Positions 1-7,598 of a stretch of DNA of 64,000 nucleotides are shown piece by piece. The stretch's first letter is position 1. Each line of letters starts with the position of its first letter. The stretch spans positions 24,689 through 88,688 of the forward strand of contig QUFC01000013.1 of assembly GCA_003478355.1 (NCBI GenBank), written 5' to 3'. This stretch comes from Lachnospiraceae bacterium AM48-27BH. Lineage in GTDB: Bacteria; Bacillota; Clostridia; Lachnospirales; Lachnospiraceae. The notes beneath the pieces are model-generated. The model searched no databases. It was not told the DNA's origin and saw only the letters and a list, made by a program, of their open reading frames with translations. Made by a program: the position numbers and the translations under genes.

Positions 1-1043
1 GCTTCTCCACGGATTCCGGTGATGCCATAGCGGGCGTAAAGGCGTTCCCCGTGGGTTTTGGCAGTTTCCAGGGTAATGCCCTGGAAATCGTCTAAAATGT
101 GGGCAGTCATCTGACGGCAGGTGTCACGGAAAGAGGCTTCTGTGTAGGGAATCTCATTTCCATAAAGATAACCAAGGGCACAGCAGAAAATGCCCAGAGA
201 GAAGATCATGCCTTTATGGGTGTTGACACCATTGGTAGCCTGTTTCATGACAGCCTCTGCCTGGATGCCGATCGGACGGATCAGGGCGAAGATGTCTTCG
301 CAGGAACGTTCATGATTTTTGATGCCGCAAAGGGTAAATTCCTCAAAAAACTGGTTTAAAGAAACAGCGCTGCTCTGGAACGTGTAAAAATCCATGTCCT
401 TGTGGGAGCCGGAGTTGTCACGGTCTACCAGTCCTGGCTTTGGGGTGGCAGCTACTTCATAGAGAAGGGATGCCATAGCGAGAGAGGAAATTTGGTGGGC
501 GTACTGGTGATGGAAATAGTCCTCCATGATCTCACATTCCCGCGTCAGGATCTCATCCACGCTGTGAGTCCTGGAACGGCTGCACACGAAAGCATCCTGG
601 TTGCACAGGAGACATTTGCGGGGCGGCATATGGAAATCTGTCCGGGAGATCTTGCTTCCATCAGGTGATAGCACATCTAAATCAAAAAGCCGGCCTAAAG
701 GTGTCCGTTCCTCTAAGCGGCATAGGATTTCCTTTACAGTTCTGGCATCAGAATCGATGACGAGGAAAGCCTCATATCCGGTGATATCCTCGATTCGTTT
801 TTCTTCTATGATCGGAAGCTTCCATGCCATACACTGGGTTCGGATCATGGAAAGCCCTTCCTCGAAGGTACGGATGGCAAGTGGAAAGACCTTGATAGGT
901 CCGACAATATTTAAAGTAAATGAAATCAGCGGAAGCTGGTGTTCGCTTAATAATTTCTGCTGGACAAACTGACGGCGTTCCCTGGCATCTAACATTTTCG
1001 GCAGTTCCACGTACTGGCCGGTCATGATTTTCTGAAGATTCAT
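1..1043 (-). CDS. citXG: CitX-CitG fusion: citrate lyase apo-ACP transferase / triphosphoribosyl-dephospho-CoA synthase (3' end cut by window)
   Basis: This protein makes and attaches the prosthetic group of citrate lyase. The CitG half makes 2'-(5''-triphosphoribosyl)-3'-dephospho-CoA and the CitX half transfers it to the lyase acyl carrier protein. The start at 1043 has an AAGGAGA ribosome site. Residues 1-170 are CitX-like, with the motif CLLCNQDAFVCSRSRTH at 144-160. From about 185 the CitG half begins, with ATPKPGLVDRDNSGSH at 199-214 and later GVNTHKGMIFSLG. About 347 codons are present and the C-terminal end lies outside the window. Single-polypeptide CitX-CitG fusions are known in clostridia. 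Other cit genes would be expected to the left, on the same strand. Identification is strong; only the missing end limits it. Confidence 0.92.
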   Translation of the reverse strand, partial: MNLQKIMTGQYVELPKMLDARERRQFVQQKLLSEHQLPLISFTLNIVGPIKVFPLAIRTFEEGLSMIRTQCMAWKLPIIEEKRIEDITGYEAFLVIDSDARTVKEILCRLEERTPLGRLFDLDVLSPDGSKISRTDFHMPPRKCLLCNQDAFVCSRSRTHSVDEILTRECEIMEDYFHHQYAHQISSLAMASLLYEVAATPKPGLVDRDNSGSHKDMDFYTFQSSAVSLNQFFEEFTLCGIKNHERSCEDIFALIRPIGIQAEAVMKQATNGVNTHKGMIFSLGIFCCALGYLYGNEIPYTEASFRDTCRQMTAHILDDFQGITLETAKTHGERLYARYGITGIRGE

Positions 1044-1125
1044 GGATGGTATCTCCTTATTTCAATACGTTAAGATAGGAAAAAGTATAGCATAAAAAAT
1101 GAAAAAAATATACTGGTTGATGGAG

Positions 1126-1149
1126 AATACGATCGAAGTAATACGATCG
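1126..1149. promoter_or_regulatory. Direct repeat AATACGATCG x2 upstream of citXG
   Basis: AATACGATCG occurs at 1126-1135 and again at 1140-1149, a 14-bp period, and each copy contains the palindrome CGATCG. It lies 80-110 bp upstream of the citXG start. A TATACT-like -10 (minus strand) lies between the repeat and the gene, near 1085-1090. This could be a regulator site for the citrate operon. That is inference from spacing and repetition only. Confidence 0.3.
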
Positions 1150-1212
1150 GAAGACTGTTGGAAGCCAGCATACCGGATTTGCAAGGGCAGACAATGTATG
1201 ATAAGATAGTAT

Positions 1213-1345
1213 GTAACGATTCAGTAGGTCTGCGCACATGCTGCGCTGACCGTAAGAACACATAGGCCAGAAAGCAAAAATCCTATCAGCGAAGCTGATC
1301 TGGAATGGATTTTTGCTCGTAACTATGAAGGTACTGAATAGTTAC
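1213..1345 (+). repeat. Dispersed structured element, full copy A (133 nt)
   Basis: The ends are inverted: GTAACGATTCAGTA at 1213-1226 pairs with TACTGAATAGTTAC at 1332-1345, one mismatch. Inside are two hairpins. The first, 1227-1251, has GGTC/GACC and GCGCA/TGCGC arms. The second, 1273-1317, has AGCAAAAATCC paired to GGATTTTTGCT with an inner ATCAGC/GCTGAT stem. GTAACTAT at 1319-1326 can also pair perfectly with ATAGTTAC at 1338-1345, so the 3' arm has two alternative partners. The copy at 8259-8391 has the same length and differs at four positions. The element ends 30 bp before the MerR-methyltransferase start. Together with the direct repeat at 1126-1149 it accounts for most of the non-coding stretch 1044-1375. 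Confidence 0.85.
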
Positions 1346-1375
1346 GATAGTGTAAAAAAGAAAGGCGGTGTGGGC

Positions 1376-2578
1376 ATGAGAGGACAATATTATACGTCAG
1401 GGCAGTTTGCAAAAAAGGCCAATGTGACGATCCGGACCGTCCGTTTCTATGATAAACAGGGAATTTTAAAGCCAAGTAAGGTCAGTGAGTCCGGCTATCG
1501 GCTATATACAGATGAGGATTTTGGACGCCTTCAGAAGATACTCTCTTTAAAATACCTGGGTTTTTCCCTGGAAGAGATCATGGCTATGACGATCAATGAT
1601 GATTCTGAGGATATTGCCCACTCTTTGGAGCTGCAGAAAGACCTGATCCGTAAGCGGATCCTGCATTTGCAGATGATGGAAAAAACATTGGAGGATACGG
1701 CGCAGATGCTGGAGCAGTCGGGTAAGGTAGACTGGAACGATATTCTGAATCTGATCCATATCACCAACATGGAACACGCCATTGTGGAACAGTACAAAAA
1801 TGCAGTGAACCTGAATGTCCGGATTGCTCTGCACCAGCGATTTTCCCACAATCCGGTACCGTGGTTTACCTGGCTGGCAGATCAGATTGCATTAAAAGAT
1901 GGATACCGGGTGCTGGAGACAGGATGTGGAAATGGCGAGCTGTGGTGTCACAGGAGTCAGATTCCCGATATCTGTTTGTATCTGACGGACATTTCCTCCG
2001 GAATGGTAGAGGATGCCATGAAGCGCCTGAGAGAAGAAAGGATGCCGGCGGCATTTTCTAAGAAGATACAGTTTGGCACCGAGGACTGCCAGAAATTCAG
2101 CTTTCCGGATCAGGCGTTCGATACGGTGATCGCCAACCATGTCCTGTTTTATGTGAAAAATCTGCCTCAGGCATTAAAAGAGGTGCGGAGAGTCCTGAAA
2201 ACGGGAGGAACCTTCTATTGCAGTACTTATGGGAAAAACCACATGAAAGAGATCACCTCCATGGTGCAGGAATTCGATTCAAGAATCACGTTGTCAGAGG
2301 TAGCTCTTTACGAGCTGTTTGGCCTGGAAAATGGAGAGGGCATGCTGCGGGAACAGTTTGAAGAGGTGGAACTTCGGATGTATGAGGATTATCTGCTGGT
2401 GGATGAGGCGGAGCCGCTGCTGGATTATATCTTGTCCTGCCACGGGAACCAGAGCGAGATCCTGAATCAGAGACAGCTGGAATTTAAGGCTTTTTTGCAG
2501 AAGAAGATTGAGGAGCATGGGGCGATCAAGATCACGAAAATGGCAGGAATGTTCGTGTGCAGGAAGAAAAGTGAGTGA
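1376..2578 (+). CDS. MerR-family regulator fused to a SAM-dependent methyltransferase
   Basis: This is a 400-residue two-domain protein. Residues 5-75 form a MerR winged helix (TSGQFAKKANVTIRTVRFYD, then SGYRLYTDEDF), followed by a helical linker to about 130. The second half is a class I methyltransferase with motif I VLETGCGNGELW at 179-190 and a typical FDTVIANHVLFYV segment. The ATG at 1376 is chosen because AAAGGCGG precedes it; an upstream in-frame start at 1313 would lie inside the dispersed repeat. MerR proteins act at promoters with long 19-20 bp spacers, and exactly such a promoter lies 85 bp past the stop codon, ahead of rfbA. The methyl acceptor is unknown. The methyltransferase half may be a sensor or an enzyme. 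Confidence 0.85.
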   Translation: MRGQYYTSGQFAKKANVTIRTVRFYDKQGILKPSKVSESGYRLYTDEDFGRLQKILSLKYLGFSLEEIMAMTINDDSEDIAHSLELQKDLIRKRILHLQMMEKTLEDTAQMLEQSGKVDWNDILNLIHITNMEHAIVEQYKNAVNLNVRIALHQRFSHNPVPWFTWLADQIALKDGYRVLETGCGNGELWCHRSQIPDICLYLTDISSGMVEDAMKRLREERMPAAFSKKIQFGTEDCQKFSFPDQAFDTVIANHVLFYVKNLPQALKEVRRVLKTGGTFYCSTYGKNHMKEITSMVQEFDSRITLSEVALYELFGLENGEGMLREQFEEVELRMYEDYLLVDEAEPLLDYILSCHGNQSEILNQRQLEFKAFLQKKIEEHGAIKITKMAGMFVCRKKSE

Positions 2579-2662
2579 TGGTGCTTCTGGATTAAAATCG
2601 AGAATCTTCGTATAAGTAATTGATATGTGATTGATAATTTTGCATCTATCATGAAAAAGTTC

Positions 2663-2693
2663 TTGACAGTGACGTAACGTCATCCTTTATACT
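2663..2693 (+). promoter_or_regulatory. MerR-type promoter (19-bp spacer with dyad) upstream of rfbA
   Basis: TTGACA at 2663-2668 and TATACT at 2688-2693 are separated by 19 bp, two more than optimal. The spacer holds the perfect 13-bp dyad TGACGT-A-ACGTCA at 2670-2682. A long spacer with a central dyad is the hallmark of MerR-activated promoters, and the gene just upstream encodes a MerR protein. The promoter points at rfbA, whose start is 117 bp from the -10. A 17-bp reading with TTTATA as -10 is also possible. Confidence 0.7.
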
Positions 2694-2809
2694 ATCAGTT
2701 AGAAGTGAAAAATGAAATCAATTTGCATCAGCGTAAAGCATGCAATGCCGGTTGCACAATGATCAGTTGCGCAATCCTGGAAAACATATGATAAACGGAG
2801 GTATTCTTT

Positions 2810-3691
2810 ATGAAAGGTATTATTCTGGCGGGCGGTTCCGGCACAAGACTGTATCCGCTGACTATGGTAACATCCAAACAGCTGCTGCCAATTTACGATA
2901 AACCGATGATCTATTATCCATTATCGGTGCTGATGAGCGCAGGTATTCGTGAGATCCTGATCATTTCCACACCGGATGACACCCCAAGATTTGAGGCACT
3001 GTTAGGTGACGGACATCAGTTTGGTATCAGCTTATCTTACGCAGTTCAGCCGTCTCCAGACGGACTGGCTCAGGCGTTCATCATTGGCGAGGAGTTTATC
3101 GGGGATGACCATGTTGCTATGATCCTTGGCGATAACATTTTCGCAGGACACGGTCTGAAGAAGAGACTGCTGCGGGCTGCGAACAAGCAGGAGGGCGCTA
3201 CGGTATTTGGTTATTATGTAGATGATCCAGAACGTTTTGGTATTGTGGAGTTTGACGCAGACGGACGTGCCATTTCCATCGAAGAAAAGCCGGAGAAACC
3301 GAAGTCCAATTATTGCGTGACCGGACTGTATTTCTATGACAATAAGGTTGTGGAGTATGCGAAGAGCTTAAAACCATCTGCCCGCGGCGAGTTAGAGATC
3401 ACAGATTTAAACCGGATCTATCTGGAACAGGGCAGACTGGATGTGGAACTGTTAGGACAGGGCTTTACCTGGTTAGATACCGGCACACATGAGTCTCTGG
3501 TTGACGCGACCAATTTTGTCCGCACTGTAGAGGGACATCAGCATAGAAAGATCGGATGTCTGGAAGAGATCGCTTACTTAAATCACTGGATCACCAAAGA
3601 TCAGCTTCTGGAGAACATCCAGCCGCTGAAGAAGAACCAGTATGGCCAGTATCTGATGGACGTATTAGCAGGCAAATTCATTGATAAATAA
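2810..3691 (+). CDS. rfbA: Glucose-1-phosphate thymidylyltransferase
   Basis: RfbA (RmlA) joins dTTP and glucose-1-phosphate to give dTDP-glucose, the first step of dTDP-rhamnose and related sugar synthesis in the cytoplasm. At 293 residues it has the usual length. The nucleotide-binding loop [11 protein letters not shown] starts at residue 8, and the conserved [22 protein letters not shown] and EEKP segments are present. The start has GGAGG eight bases upstream. rfbB follows after 47 bp and rfbD after that, clearly one operon. The operon appears to be driven by the MerR-style promoter at 2663-2693. No rfbC (epimerase) gene is in the window. Confidence 0.96.
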   Translation: MKGIILAGGSGTRLYPLTMVTSKQLLPIYDKPMIYYPLSVLMSAGIREILIISTPDDTPRFEALLGDGHQFGISLSYAVQPSPDGLAQAFIIGEEFIGDDHVAMILGDNIFAGHGLKKRLLRAANKQEGATVFGYYVDDPERFGIVEFDADGRAISIEEKPEKPKSNYCVTGLYFYDNKVVEYAKSLKPSARGELEITDLNRIYLEQGRLDVELLGQGFTWLDTGTHESLVDATNFVRTVEGHQHRKIGCLEEIAYLNHWITKDQLLENIQPLKKNQYGQYLMDVLAGKFIDK

Positions 3692-3738
3692 TTATGCCGG
3701 AGCAGTGCATGACAGACATACACAAAGGAGAGTAAATT

Positions 3739-4760
3739 ATGAAGATTTTAGTCACAGGCGGAGCCGGATTCATCGGCGGAAACTTTGTACACCACATGGT
3801 AAATAAATACCCGGATTATCAGATCGTAAACCTGGATCTGTTGACTTACGCAGGTAACTTGGAGACCTTAAAACCGGTTGAGGATAAGCCAAACTACAAG
3901 TTCGTGAAAGGCGACATCGCAGATGAGCCATTTATCATGGATTTATTTGAGAAAGAGAAATTTGATATCGTGGTGAACTTCGCAGCGGAGAGCCACGTAG
4001 ACCGTTCCATCACCGACCCGGGCATTTTCGTGCAGACCAACGTCATGGGAACCAGAGTGCTTCTGGACGCTGCAAGAAATATGGCGTAAAACGTTATCAT
4101 CAGGTGTCCACGGACGAAGTGTATGGAGATCTGCCATTAGACCGTCCGGATCTGTTCTTCACTGAGGAGACACCGATCCATACCTCCAGCCCATACAGCT
4201 CATCCAAGGCAAGCGCAGATCTGTTTGTACTGGCTTATTACAGAACCTATGGACTGCCAGTGACCATTTCCAGATGCTCCAACAACTATGGCCCATATCA
4301 TTTCCCGGAGAAGCTGATTCCATTGATCATCAGCCGCGCCCTGGCAGACGAGGAACTTCCAGTATATGGAACCGGTGAGAATGTCAGAGACTGGCTGCAC
4401 GTATCCGATCACTGTGAGGCCATTGACTTGATCATCCACAAGGGCAGGGTTGGAGAAGTTTACAATGTGGGCGGACACAACGAGCGCACCAACTTAGAGG
4501 TAGTCAAGACCATCTTAAGAGCATTAAATAAGCCTGAGAGCCTGATCCGTTTTGTTACCGATCGTCCAGGCCATGACAGACGTTATGCGATCGATCCGAC
4601 CAAGTTAGAGACCGAGCTTGGCTGGAAACCAAAATATACCTTTGATACAGGAATTGAGCAGACCATCGACTGGTATTTAAACAACCGTGAGTGGTGGGAG
4701 CACATCATTTCCGGTGAGTATGCGAATTATTTTGACAAGATGTATGGAGAGAGACTGTAA
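3739..4760 (+). CDS. rfbB: dTDP-glucose 4,6-dehydratase (frameshifted near 4078)
   Basis: RfbB (RmlB) oxidises and dehydrates dTDP-glucose to dTDP-4-keto-6-deoxyglucose using bound NAD. The Rossmann motif GGAGFIGG is near the N-terminus. ESHVDRSI and, after the break, [10 protein letters not shown] and the catalytic YSSSK follow. The reading frame is lost at about 4077-4081, in AGAAATATGG: one base is missing, giving an early stop at 4087-4089. The second frame resumes at once as [20 protein letters not shown] sequence and runs to 4760. Restoring one base gives 340 residues, the normal length. Everything else is conserved, so an assembly indel is more likely than a dead gene. The stop overlaps the rfbD start by one base. 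Confidence 0.88.
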
Positions 4761-5599
4761 TGAGAGTTCTGGTAACAGGTGTAAAAGGACAGCTTGGATA
4801 TGATGTAATGAACGAACTGGCGGGAAGAGGCCATGAGGGCATTGGCGTGGATATCCAGGAAATGGATATTACCGATGCAGCTTCTGTGGAGAAGGTCATC
4901 ACAGAGGCAGCGCCGGATGCAGTGATCCATTGTGCAGCTTATACAGCCGTAGATGCGGCAGAGGACAACGTGGATCTGTGCCGCCGGGTCAACGCAGGCG
5001 GCACAGAGAATATCGCCAGAGTCTGCAAAGCGTTAAACTGTAAAATGATGTACATCAGCACGGATTATGTGTTCAACGGCCAGGGAACCAGACCATGGGA
5101 ACCGGATGATAAAAGAGAGCCTTTGAATGTCTATGGTCAGACTAAGTATGAGGGTGAACTGGCAGTGGAAACGCTGGAGAAGTTCTTCCTTGTCCGTATT
5201 GCGTGGGTATTTGGCGTGAATGGCAAGAATTTCATCAAAACCATGTTGAATCTTGGTAAGACCAGAGATCATCTGACGGTTGTGGCGGACCAGATCGGTT
5301 CTCCGACCTATACTTATGATCTGGCACGACTGCTGGTGGACATGATCGAGACAGACAAATATGGCCGTTATCATGCGACGAACGAGGGACTGTGCAGCTG
5401 GTATGAGTTTGCCTGTGAGATCTTTAAGCAGGCGGGCATGAACGTAACCGTCAGCCCGGTCACCAGTGATCAGTATCCGGCGAAAGCGAAACGTCCGATG
5501 AACAGCCGGATGGATAAGTCCAAGTTAGACGAGATGGGATTTAAGCGTCTTCCTTCCTGGCAGGATGCATTAGGAAGATATCTGAAGGAAATCCAATAG
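4760..5599 (+). CDS. rfbD: dTDP-4-dehydrorhamnose reductase
   Basis: RfbD (RmlD) reduces dTDP-4-keto-rhamnose to dTDP-rhamnose with NAD(P)H. The 279-residue protein has the glycine-rich VTGVKGQLGYDV at the N-terminus, STDYVFNG, and the catalytic YGQTKYEGE motif, all typical of RmlD. Its ATG at 4760 shares a base with the rfbB stop, so translation is coupled. A hairpin terminator follows directly at 5624-5659, closing the rfbABD operon. RmlD needs the product of RmlC, which is not encoded nearby. It must either lie elsewhere in the genome or be replaced. Confidence 0.94.
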   Translation: MRVLVTGVKGQLGYDVMNELAGRGHEGIGVDIQEMDITDAASVEKVITEAAPDAVIHCAAYTAVDAAEDNVDLCRRVNAGGTENIARVCKALNCKMMYISTDYVFNGQGTRPWEPDDKREPLNVYGQTKYEGELAVETLEKFFLVRIAWVFGVNGKNFIKTMLNLGKTRDHLTVVADQIGSPTYTYDLARLLVDMIETDKYGRYHATNEGLCSWYEFACEIFKQAGMNVTVSPVTSDQYPAKAKRPMNSRMDKSKLDEMGFKRLPSWQDALGRYLKEIQ

Positions 5600-5623
5600 G
5601 TTTGAAAGCAAAAATGACACCAG

Positions 5624-5659
5624 AAAAGGGCTGCCCTGGCTAAAAGGGCAGCCTTTTTT
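5624..5659 (+). terminator. Terminator after rfbD
   Basis: GGCTGCCC at 5629-5636 pairs with GGGCAGCC at 5646-5653, followed by six T. The 3' end of the convergent ABC permease gene (stop at 5640-5642) lies within the hairpin, so the element may end transcription from both sides. Confidence 0.85.
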
Positions 5660-6437
5660 CGATCCATGCGATCCCCTGGTAAAGACAGGTGGAGAGCAGG
5701 CACAGAATCACAATGGACATAACCAGTAAATCCATCTTAAAAACCTGGGAAGCGTAAATGATCAGGTATCCAAGCCCGGCATTGGCACACAGGAATTCAC
5801 CGATGATCACTCCGACCAGACATAGCCCGATGTTCACCTTCATGGTGCTGATGAGAAGGGGGATGGAGGACGGAAGCAGAACTTTTGTGAGAACATCCTT
5901 TTTGGAGCCGCCCAGGGAGCGGATCAGGCGGATCAGATCCGGGTCTGTCTGGGTGAATCCTGTATACAAGGTCAAAATAGAGCCAAATACCGCCACTGAA
6001 ACCGCAGCCAGAATGATCGTATGCATATGGCTGCCGAGCCAGACGATAAGCAGGGGCGCCAGAGCAGATTTTGGAAGGCTGTTTAACATGACCAGGTAAG
6101 GTTCTGCGATCTGGGATGCAGTGCGGTTTGCCCACAGAAGGACTGCCAGGGTGACGGAAATCAGGACAGTCAGAAAGAAGCTGATCAGGGTTTCATATAA
6201 AGTGATTCCGATATGGAGAAAAATACTTTTGTCCATCGCCATAGTATAAAAACAGAGAACGATCCGGGATGGGCTGCTGAAAATAAACGAGTCGATCACC
6301 CCCAGATCTGCGGAGAGCTCCCAGAGCCCGGCAAACAGGAAAAACACCAGAAAACGGGCGCTTCCCACCAGAAGATGGTGGCGTTTTTCATTTTTTAAGA
6401 AACGTTCCTGGGCTTTGGAGGGACGGGATTCAGTCAT
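5640..6437 (-). CDS. ABC transporter permease, NitT/TauT (SsuC/TauC) type
   Basis: This is a 265-residue inner-membrane permease of the binding-protein-dependent transport family, with a cytoplasmic N-terminal stretch (about residues 1-24) and around six hydrophobic segments. The EAA-loop-like region reads LIRSLGGSKKDVLTKVLLPSS, typical of SsuC/TauC/ThiX-like permeases for nitrate, sulfonate, taurine or thiamine-precursor uptake. The ATG at 6437 is preceded by GGAGAT; a longer in-frame start lies inside the ATPase gene and is less likely. It overlaps the ATPase stop by eight bases, so the two are co-translated. No substrate-binding protein gene adjoins, so the substrate cannot be named. Confidence 0.88.
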   Translation of the reverse strand: MTESRPSKAQERFLKNEKRHHLLVGSARFLVFFLFAGLWELSADLGVIDSFIFSSPSRIVLCFYTMAMDKSIFLHIGITLYETLISFFLTVLISVTLAVLLWANRTASQIAEPYLVMLNSLPKSALAPLLIVWLGSHMHTIILAAVSVAVFGSILTLYTGFTQTDPDLIRLIRSLGGSKKDVLTKVLLPSSIPLLISTMKVNIGLCLVGVIIGEFLCANAGLGYLIIYASQVFKMDLLVMSIVILCLLSTCLYQGIAWIEKRLPF

Positions 6438-7197
6438 GTTCTTTGATCTCCTTCCATAACTGATTGAAATAAACAGAAAAATCCGGTGCATTGCGCCGGG
6501 CTAATGGACGGTCATACGGTTGGTTAAACTGGATTTTCATGATTCCGGTTACATGACCGGGCCGGCTTCCAAGAATCAGGATACGGTCTGCCACAGAGAT
6601 GGCTTCGGATAGGTCATGGGTCACTAAAATTGCTGTTTTGCCACGGGTCCGTATGATGGAACTGATGTCATCACAGACCTCCAGCCGGGTCTGGTAATCC
6701 AGGGCGGAGAAGGGTTCGTCAAGCAGCAGAATATCCGGTTTTAAGGCCATGGTACGGATCAGGGCGGCCCGCTGCCGCATACCACCGGAAAGCTCAGAAG
6801 GTCTTGAGGCGGAAAACTGCTCTAAACCATAGGTTTTCAGCATAGAAAGTAAGTCCTTTTTATCATCGGGCGAAACATTTCCATGGATCTCAAGACCCAG
6901 GGCTGTGTTGGAGAGAATGGAACGCCATTCGAAAAGATGGTCTTTCTGCAGCATGTAGCCGATGACGGCGGGAGAATCTCTCCGGTCAATTCCATCAATA
7001 ACGATGGAGCCTTCTTCCGGTGTCAGAAGCCCGCATAAAAGAGACAGCAAGGTGGATTTTCCGCAGCCGGATGGGCCGACAACTGCAAGAAATTCTCCAT
7101 CCGCCACATCAAAGGAAATATGGGAGAGGGCTTTGGTCTCACCACTATGTGAATGGTAGGAATAGCTTAAATTCCTGACCTGAAGCTTTGGGGTCAC
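6430..7197 (-). CDS. ABC transporter ATP-binding protein, NitT/TauT type
   Basis: This is the ATPase partner of the downstream permease. It has Walker A GPSGCGKST at about 41-49, signature ELSGGMRQR, Walker B ILLLDEPFSALD and the switch His in ILVTHDLSEA, all intact. I place the start at the GTG at 7195-7197, because GGAGGT abuts the upstream ATG at 7203 too closely (one base) but sits seven bases from the GTG. That gives 255 residues. It resembles SsuB/TauB ATPases. An imperfect 21-bp dyad at 7252-7272 lies just upstream and may control the pair. Confidence 0.88.
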   Translation of the reverse strand: MTPKLQVRNLSYSYHSHSGETKALSHISFDVADGEFLAVVGPSGCGKSTLLSLLCGLLTPEEGSIVIDGIDRRDSPAVIGYMLQKDHLFEWRSILSNTALGLEIHGNVSPDDKKDLLSMLKTYGLEQFSASRPSELSGGMRQRAALIRTMALKPDILLLDEPFSALDYQTRLEVCDDISSIIRTRGKTAILVTHDLSEAISVADRILILGSRPGHVTGIMKIQFNQPYDRPLARRNAPDFSVYFNQLWKEIKEHD

Positions 7198-7251
7198 AAG
7201 CATACCTCCACGACAGAAGTTACTATAACATATGAAAGAGCAGGAAAATGG

Positions 7252-7272
7252 TGTACGGTACGTTACTGTACA
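7252..7272. promoter_or_regulatory. Imperfect palindrome, possible operator of the ABC operon
   Basis: TGTAC at 7252-7256 pairs with GTACA at 7268-7272, and GTA at 7258-7260 with TAC at 7264-7266. Together they make a 21-bp dyad 55 bp upstream of the ABC ATPase start (minus strand). A TATAGT-like -10 lies between dyad and gene. The symmetry suggests a dimeric regulator site; the regulator is not identifiable. Confidence 0.4.
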
Positions 7273-7598
7273 TGACAGGCATAAAAAAGGTGGCGTAAAA
7301 AGTTCCCAACAGGGCTTTCCAGAACGAAAAACATATGCTATACTGATACCCGTAATGATTTTCTGAATTCAGGAATTTCTAGCTTCAGACATTCGTCAAA
7401 GAATTCCCAGATTAGACATATTACAATTCATCCCCTTAACAATTGAATAAGAATCCTGTCATAATTTTGCGAACGTTTTTTGACATGTCCAAAGCTTGCC
7501 TTTCATACATTTTATACTAGCAATCGGAGTAACTGTTCAGACAATCGGAATAGTTGCGGATAAGCTAACTTAAAAAAGAATGGAAGAGGAGAAATACT
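7273..7598. other. Intergenic stretch upstream of the SSB-like gene
   Basis: No coding potential is seen here. TTTCCA at 7316-7321 and TATACT at 7339-7344 are 17 bp apart and could be a plus-strand promoter. A second TATACT at 7513-7518 has no well-placed -35; a TTGACA at 7480-7485 is too far away. The hairpin at 7529-7557 lies in the presumed leader. Confidence 0.4.
7529..7557 (+). repeat. Mini-hairpin resembling joined ends of the dispersed element
   Basis: GTAACTGTTCAGA at 7529-7541 and TCGGAATAGTTGC at 7545-7557 form a stem of about 12 pairs (two G-T) around a CAA loop. The arms resemble the two ends of the 133-nt element (GTAACGATTCAG / TGAATAGTTGC) with everything between removed. It ends 41 bp before the SSB-like start and would be in its leader RNA. 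Confidence 0.55.

Noticed and set aside
1057..1263. Small minus-strand open frames between citXG and the MerR gene
   Set aside because: They run through the structured repeat (the same MCSYGQRSMCADLLNRY start recurs at 8259-8309 from the other copy) and are repeat artefacts.
2711..2761. A 16-codon leader peptide upstream of rfbA
   Set aside because: ATGAAATCA... to TGA is open but has no ribosome site and no regulatory codon bias.
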